Positions 61,579-64,000 of a stretch of DNA of 64,000 bases are shown piece by piece. Within the stretch, counting starts at the first letter, position 1. Every line of letters begins with the position of its first letter. The DNA comes from Candidatus Rokuibacteriota bacterium (lineage in GTDB: Bacteria > Methylomirabilota > Methylomirabilia > Rokubacteriales > CSP1-6). The DNA is taken from the NCBI GenBank assembly GCA_003220495.1, contig QHSP01000030.1, positions 15,191-79,190 of the forward strand, in the 5' to 3' direction. A program made the position numbers and the translations under genes. The notes beneath the pieces were generated by a model, which was not told the origin of the DNA, made no database searches, and saw nothing but the letters and a program-made list of their open reading frames with translations.

Positions 61579-62406
61579 CTACTCGGCCAAGGTCGCGACG
61601 AGCCCGATGACCAGCGCCGCGTACCAGAGGGCGATTGCCGTGCGCTGGCGCGGCGGCAGCGAGTCGTAGCCGGCGACGGGATTCCGCCAGCGCTGCACCA
61701 GCGACCAGAGACCGACGAGCAGGACGATGAGGAGAAGCGGCGACCGGGTCACCAGGAGCGCCACGATGCCGACGGCGTAGCCGATCACCCAGTACGTGCG
61801 CGTGAAGGCGGTCACGATCCGGCCTCCGTCGAGCGGCGGGACCGGTACGAGATTGAAGAGATTGATCAGGACGGCGGTGTGGCCCAGGGCGCGAAGCAGC
61901 GGCTGCTCGAGCTCGATTCCGGCCCAGAGCGTCGCCCACGCGGCGAGCGAGCCGGCCACCGGCCCCGCCATCGCCACCCTCGCCTCGACGGCCGCGTTGC
62001 GCGGCTGGCCCTGCATCGCGATGAAGGCGCCGACGAACGGGATGAACACCGGCGCGCCGGCTGGAATGCCCTCGAGCCGCATGGCGACGGCGTGGCCCAT
62101 CTCGTGGACGAAGATCAGCAGCACGAAGCCGGCCGCGAACAGCCAGCCCCACTCGACGGCGTAGGCGCCGATCGAGAGCAGCATGGTCGCGAGGGTCTTG
62201 AACTTCACCAGGCCGGCGAGGAGGCCGAAGAACTTGGCCTTGCCGAGCACGAAGAGCAGGCCGGCCCCGGCGGCGCCGGCCGCGGCCTTGCCGGCGTGCG
62301 AAGACCGACCTTCGCCCTGAGCCTTCGGCGGCTGAAGGCTCTGGTACACCGCCCGGAGGTTTTCGACCTCGCGGACCCGGCGCTCGCCCTCGCTCGGCTC
62401 GGTCAC
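61579..62406 (-). CDS. Site-2 protease (M50) family membrane metalloprotease
   Basis: A 275-aa intramembrane metalloprotease: HEMGH (zinc ligands and catalytic Glu) in a transmembrane helix and NLVPVPPLDGG (second zinc-ligand Asp) near residue 205. There are five or more helices. The compact form lacks PDZ or CBS domains. Site-2 proteases release membrane-bound regulators, but the substrate is unknown. The GTG start overlaps the zinc-ribbon gene stop as GTGA, so the two are one unit. Confidence 0.88.
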   Translation of the reverse strand: MTEPSEGERRVREVENLRAVYQSLQPPKAQGEGRSSHAGKAAAGAAGAGLLFVLGKAKFFGLLAGLVKFKTLATMLLSIGAYAVEWGWLFAAGFVLLIFVHEMGHAVAMRLEGIPAGAPVFIPFVGAFIAMQGQPRNAAVEARVAMAGPVAGSLAAWATLWAGIELEQPLLRALGHTAVLINLFNLVPVPPLDGGRIVTAFTRTYWVIGYAVGIVALLVTRSPLLLIVLLVGLWSLVQRWRNPVAGYDSLPPRQRTAIALWYAALVIGLVATLAE

Positions 62407-62996
62407 GCCGACGGGAGCTTGATCGGGCGCGGGATGAACCAGGCCTCGTACACGATGATCCCGAGGAACACGAGCTTCATGATGCCGAAGTTCGCCGCGA
62501 TGACGGCGTAGAACATCATGAGACCGGTCGGTGGGAAGCTCACGCGCAGCGCGTCGCCGCGCTGAGCGAGCGCATCGTTGATGAACGTCATGTTGACGAG
62601 ATAGACGGCCCCGAGAAAGGAGAGCGCCCCGACCGCGACCGCCAGGATCTGAAGCCCGACGCTGCGCTTGCCGCCGGCGAAGCGAAGCGTGCCGTGGCCG
62701 ACCAGCACCCCGATGACCACCGCCACCAGGCCGAAGCCGATCTTGGTGAGCACGGTGACGCCCCACCACGCGAGCGCGCCGACGATGCCGCCCAGGAGGG
62801 CCCCGACCATCGCCATCGGATAGTTGATGTCCTGCGACATGGCCGCCACGCCGGTCCGGAGCTGGAGCTTGAGGATGTCGTAACAGGTGCGGCAGAAGAC
62901 GCGGTCACCGGCGCTGACCCGCTCGCTCTCGCTGAGCGCCGCCTGGCAGCGCCCGCACCTCGTGGCGACGGGTGTCGCCGGGTTCGCATCGGCCAT
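62403..62996 (-). CDS. Zinc-ribbon membrane protein
   Basis: A 197-aa protein with an N-terminal zinc ribbon (C14-x2-C17 ... C35-x2-C38: CGRCQAALSE and FCRTCYDIL) followed by about four hydrophobic segments. The family is not recognised. It is the first gene before the M50 protease, so it may be its partner or substrate. It has a strong GGGAGG Shine-Dalgarno and its own promoter. Confidence 0.75.
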   Translation of the reverse strand: MADANPATPVATRCGRCQAALSESERVSAGDRVFCRTCYDILKLQLRTGVAAMSQDINYPMAMVGALLGGIVGALAWWGVTVLTKIGFGLVAVVIGVLVGHGTLRFAGGKRSVGLQILAVAVGALSFLGAVYLVNMTFINDALAQRGDALRVSFPPTGLMMFYAVIAANFGIMKLVFLGIIVYEAWFIPRPIKLPSA

Positions 62997-63031
62997 GATG
63001 GACCTCCCTCGCGAACAACTGGGATAGATCC

Positions 63032-63061
63032 ACCATAGGTTCTGGGTCGCGGCGGGGTCAA
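63032..63061 (-). promoter_or_regulatory. Promoter of the zinc-ribbon/M50 unit
   Basis: TTGACC (63056-63061) and TATGGT (63032-63037) are 18 bases apart on the minus strand, with a leader of about 28 nt carrying GGGAGG. Confidence 0.5.
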
Positions 63062-63191
63062 ATATTGCGGGCCGATCCGCACGACACTGCCCCTCGGGCC
63101 CGACGCCTCGACGCGTGCGGTCCGTAGTGCCGGCGCAGGCTACACTGGGCCCACCCCATGGGATGGAGAGTCGCGCCGACGTGAGGGCTCG

Positions 63192-63605
63192 GTGACGTCG
63201 TTCACAACGACGCTCCGACCGCGCGATCCCACCGCGGTCGCGCCGGACGGCTCGGACGTCCGAGTCCTCCTTTCTCTGGCCGGTGGCAGCGCGGCCGAGT
63301 TCGAGCTCGCCGCCGGCCGGGTGTCCGTGGCGGTCGCTCACCGCACGGTCGAGGAGATCTGGTACGTCCTGAGCGGCCGAGGCGAGATGTGGCGCCGCCA
63401 GGATTCCCGCGAGGAGGTCGTCGCCCTGGAGCCCGGCGTGTGCCTCACGATCCCGCAGGGCGTCCACTTCCAGTTCCGGACGCTTCGCGACGGCTCGCTG
63501 CGCGTGCTCGGGGTCACCATGCCCCCCTGGCCCGGCCCGGACGAGGCGATCGTCGTGACGGGCCGGTGGACACCGACGGCCGGCGAGGGCAGCGGAGCGC
63601 GCTAG
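63192..63605 (+). CDS. Cupin-domain protein
   Basis: A 137-aa single cupin. Motif 1 is AHRTVEEIWYVLSGRGEMW (His and Glu metal ligands) and motif 2 is PGVCLTIPQGVHFQFRT with a further His. Function among small cupins (isomerase, dioxygenase, regulator) cannot be told. It starts with GTG and its stop overlaps the permease remnant on the other strand by a few bases. Confidence 0.83.
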   Translation: MTSFTTTLRPRDPTAVAPDGSDVRVLLSLAGGSAAEFELAAGRVSVAVAHRTVEEIWYVLSGRGEMWRRQDSREEVVALEPGVCLTIPQGVHFQFRTLRDGSLRVLGVTMPPWPGPDEAIVVTGRWTPTAGEGSGAR

Positions 63606-63683
63606 CCCTTCAGCGCGCTGACTCGGACCCCCTCCACGATTCGCCGATTGGCCACGAGGAACACGATCAGCAGGAAGGACGAT
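63602..63683 (-). pseudogene. C-terminal remnant of a sugar ABC transporter permease
   Basis: The last 28 or so codons before a TAG encode FLLIVFLVANRRIVEGVRVSALKG, which resembles the conserved end of MalG/UgpE-type carbohydrate permeases (helix, then R-x-(I/V)-x-(G)-(I/V) and AxKG). Beyond about 63683 the frame stays open but shows no permease sequence. The 5' part is gone. Confidence 0.5.
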
Positions 63684-63848
63684 GTGCTCGTCTCCGAAGT
63701 CAACGGCGCCGGCGTCGACGCGACCAATTCGTTCGAGACCCCCGGGGCGGTCGACGTGCGCGAGGCGCGGCTCGCCACGCGTGGCCACCGGTTCGAGCAC
63801 GAGTTCCCGGCGCACTCGATCAGCGTCCTGCGCGTGTCGCTCGGCTGA
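63684..63848 (+). pseudogene. C-terminal remnant of an alpha-L-arabinofuranosidase
   Basis: A frame ending TGA at 63846-63848 encodes EVNGAGVDATNSFETPGAV, then FEHEFPAHSISVLRVSL, matching the C-terminal beta-sandwich of GH51 arabinofuranosidases. The catalytic domain is absent. It abuts the permease remnant, so one deletion seems to have removed the 5' parts of two divergent sugar-utilisation genes. Confidence 0.7.
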
Positions 63849-63871
63849 GCCGGCCGGCGATCGCCGGTGAT

Positions 63872-63880
63872 AGAATCCGC
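63872..63880 (+). promoter_or_regulatory. Extended -10 promoter of the right-edge SDR gene
   Basis: TGATAGAAT combines TGn with TAGAAT (63875-63880), 12 bases before the ATG at 63893. The leader would be about 6 nt and would cut into the GAGGA that could act as Shine-Dalgarno. Confidence 0.4.
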
Positions 63881-63892
63881 TCCGAGGAAGAC

Positions 63893-64000
63893 ATGGCCGA
63901 CACACAGCACGTCGACGTACCGGATAGCTGGGGACTGCAAGACAAGGTCGCGATCGTGACCGGCGGCGGCGCCGCCGGCGACGGCATCGGCAACGGCCGC
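63893..64000 (+). CDS. SDR-family oxidoreductase, partial
   Basis: The first 36 residues of a short-chain dehydrogenase, cut by the window edge: after a 15-residue lead comes LQDKVAIVTGGGAAGDGIGN with the GxxxGxG cofactor motif. The motif carries a two-residue insertion (GGGAAGDGIGNGR), as in some Rokubacteria-type SDRs. The substrate is unknown. Confidence 0.85.
   Translation, partial: MADTQHVDVPDSWGLQDKVAIVTGGGAAGDGIGNGR

Overview
The window is a gene-dense, very GC-rich bacterial chromosome segment (roughly two thirds or more G+C by eye). Most neighbouring genes overlap by the 4-base ATGA or GTGA junction. I see no tRNA, rRNA, CRISPR array, IS element or prophage. Gene content (Lar nickel-cofactor genes, a bacterial family B DNA polymerase, two TldD/TldE pairs, split transketolase, oxygen-dependent ThiO, Rieske enzymes, many SDRs) suggests an aerobic soil or sediment bacterium of the Candidatus Rokubacteria / Methylomirabilota kind. 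This is inference from gene content; no ribosomal or other strict marker is present.

Layout. 68-12241 (minus): larE-larB, a PfkB kinase, mtnP, mtaB and rlmN; then a KefB-type antiporter, glycerate 2-kinase, an aminotransferase, a NIL-domain protein, a MoaD-like sulfur carrier and a threonine-synthase-like enzyme. 12359-19130: membrane proteins (GT-C-like, TauE, YihY), an SDR, an HtrA-like protein that has lost its catalytic triad, an exported hydrolase and a small membrane protein. 19090-25622: a zinc-motif/GIY-YIG fusion, DNA polymerase B, a radical SAM protein, an RRM protein with its own promoter and terminator, an SDR, DUF309 and RDD proteins. 25641-32830 (plus): moeA, a TldD-like protease, an exported rhodanese with an in-frame TGA at its predicted catalytic cysteine, a TldE-like protein, the two transketolase halves and a Mug-type glycosylase.

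32869-45256: fumC, a NicO-type transporter with an ABC-2 exporter, small Rieske and SnoaL-like proteins, an envelope-glycan cluster (DUF2079, GT2, methyltransferase, ArnT-like), a CinA-like protein, an SDR and uppP. 45297-55364: tatD, a canonical tldD-tldE pair, a BtuF-like protein, an HxlR regulator, an acyl-CoA dehydrogenase remnant, a vanadium haloperoxidase-like protein, an M20 hydrolase, a LytS-like sensor without an ATPase domain and a VapC-type toxin-antitoxin module. 55374-58240: a thiamine operon (thiS-thiG-thiE-thiO) under a TPP riboswitch with an intrinsic terminator. 58261-64000: a Rieske oxygenase, an acyl-CoA synthetase, an M50 protease with a zinc-ribbon membrane protein, a cupin, a deletion scar joining two sugar-utilisation gene remnants, and the start of an SDR.

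The most notable observations are: (1) the rhodanese candidate selenoprotein, whose in-frame TGA is followed by a hairpin matching the bacterial SECIS pattern and whose frame stays coding to a second stop just before the next gene; (2) a recurring arrangement of -10 elements 6-12 nt from start codons, implying leaderless or near-leaderless transcripts, including an 18-bp divergent promoter between RDD and moeA; (3) the HtrA-family pseudoprotease; and (4) several genome-decay scars. No intergenic stretch longer than about 300 bases lacks a gene or gene remnant.
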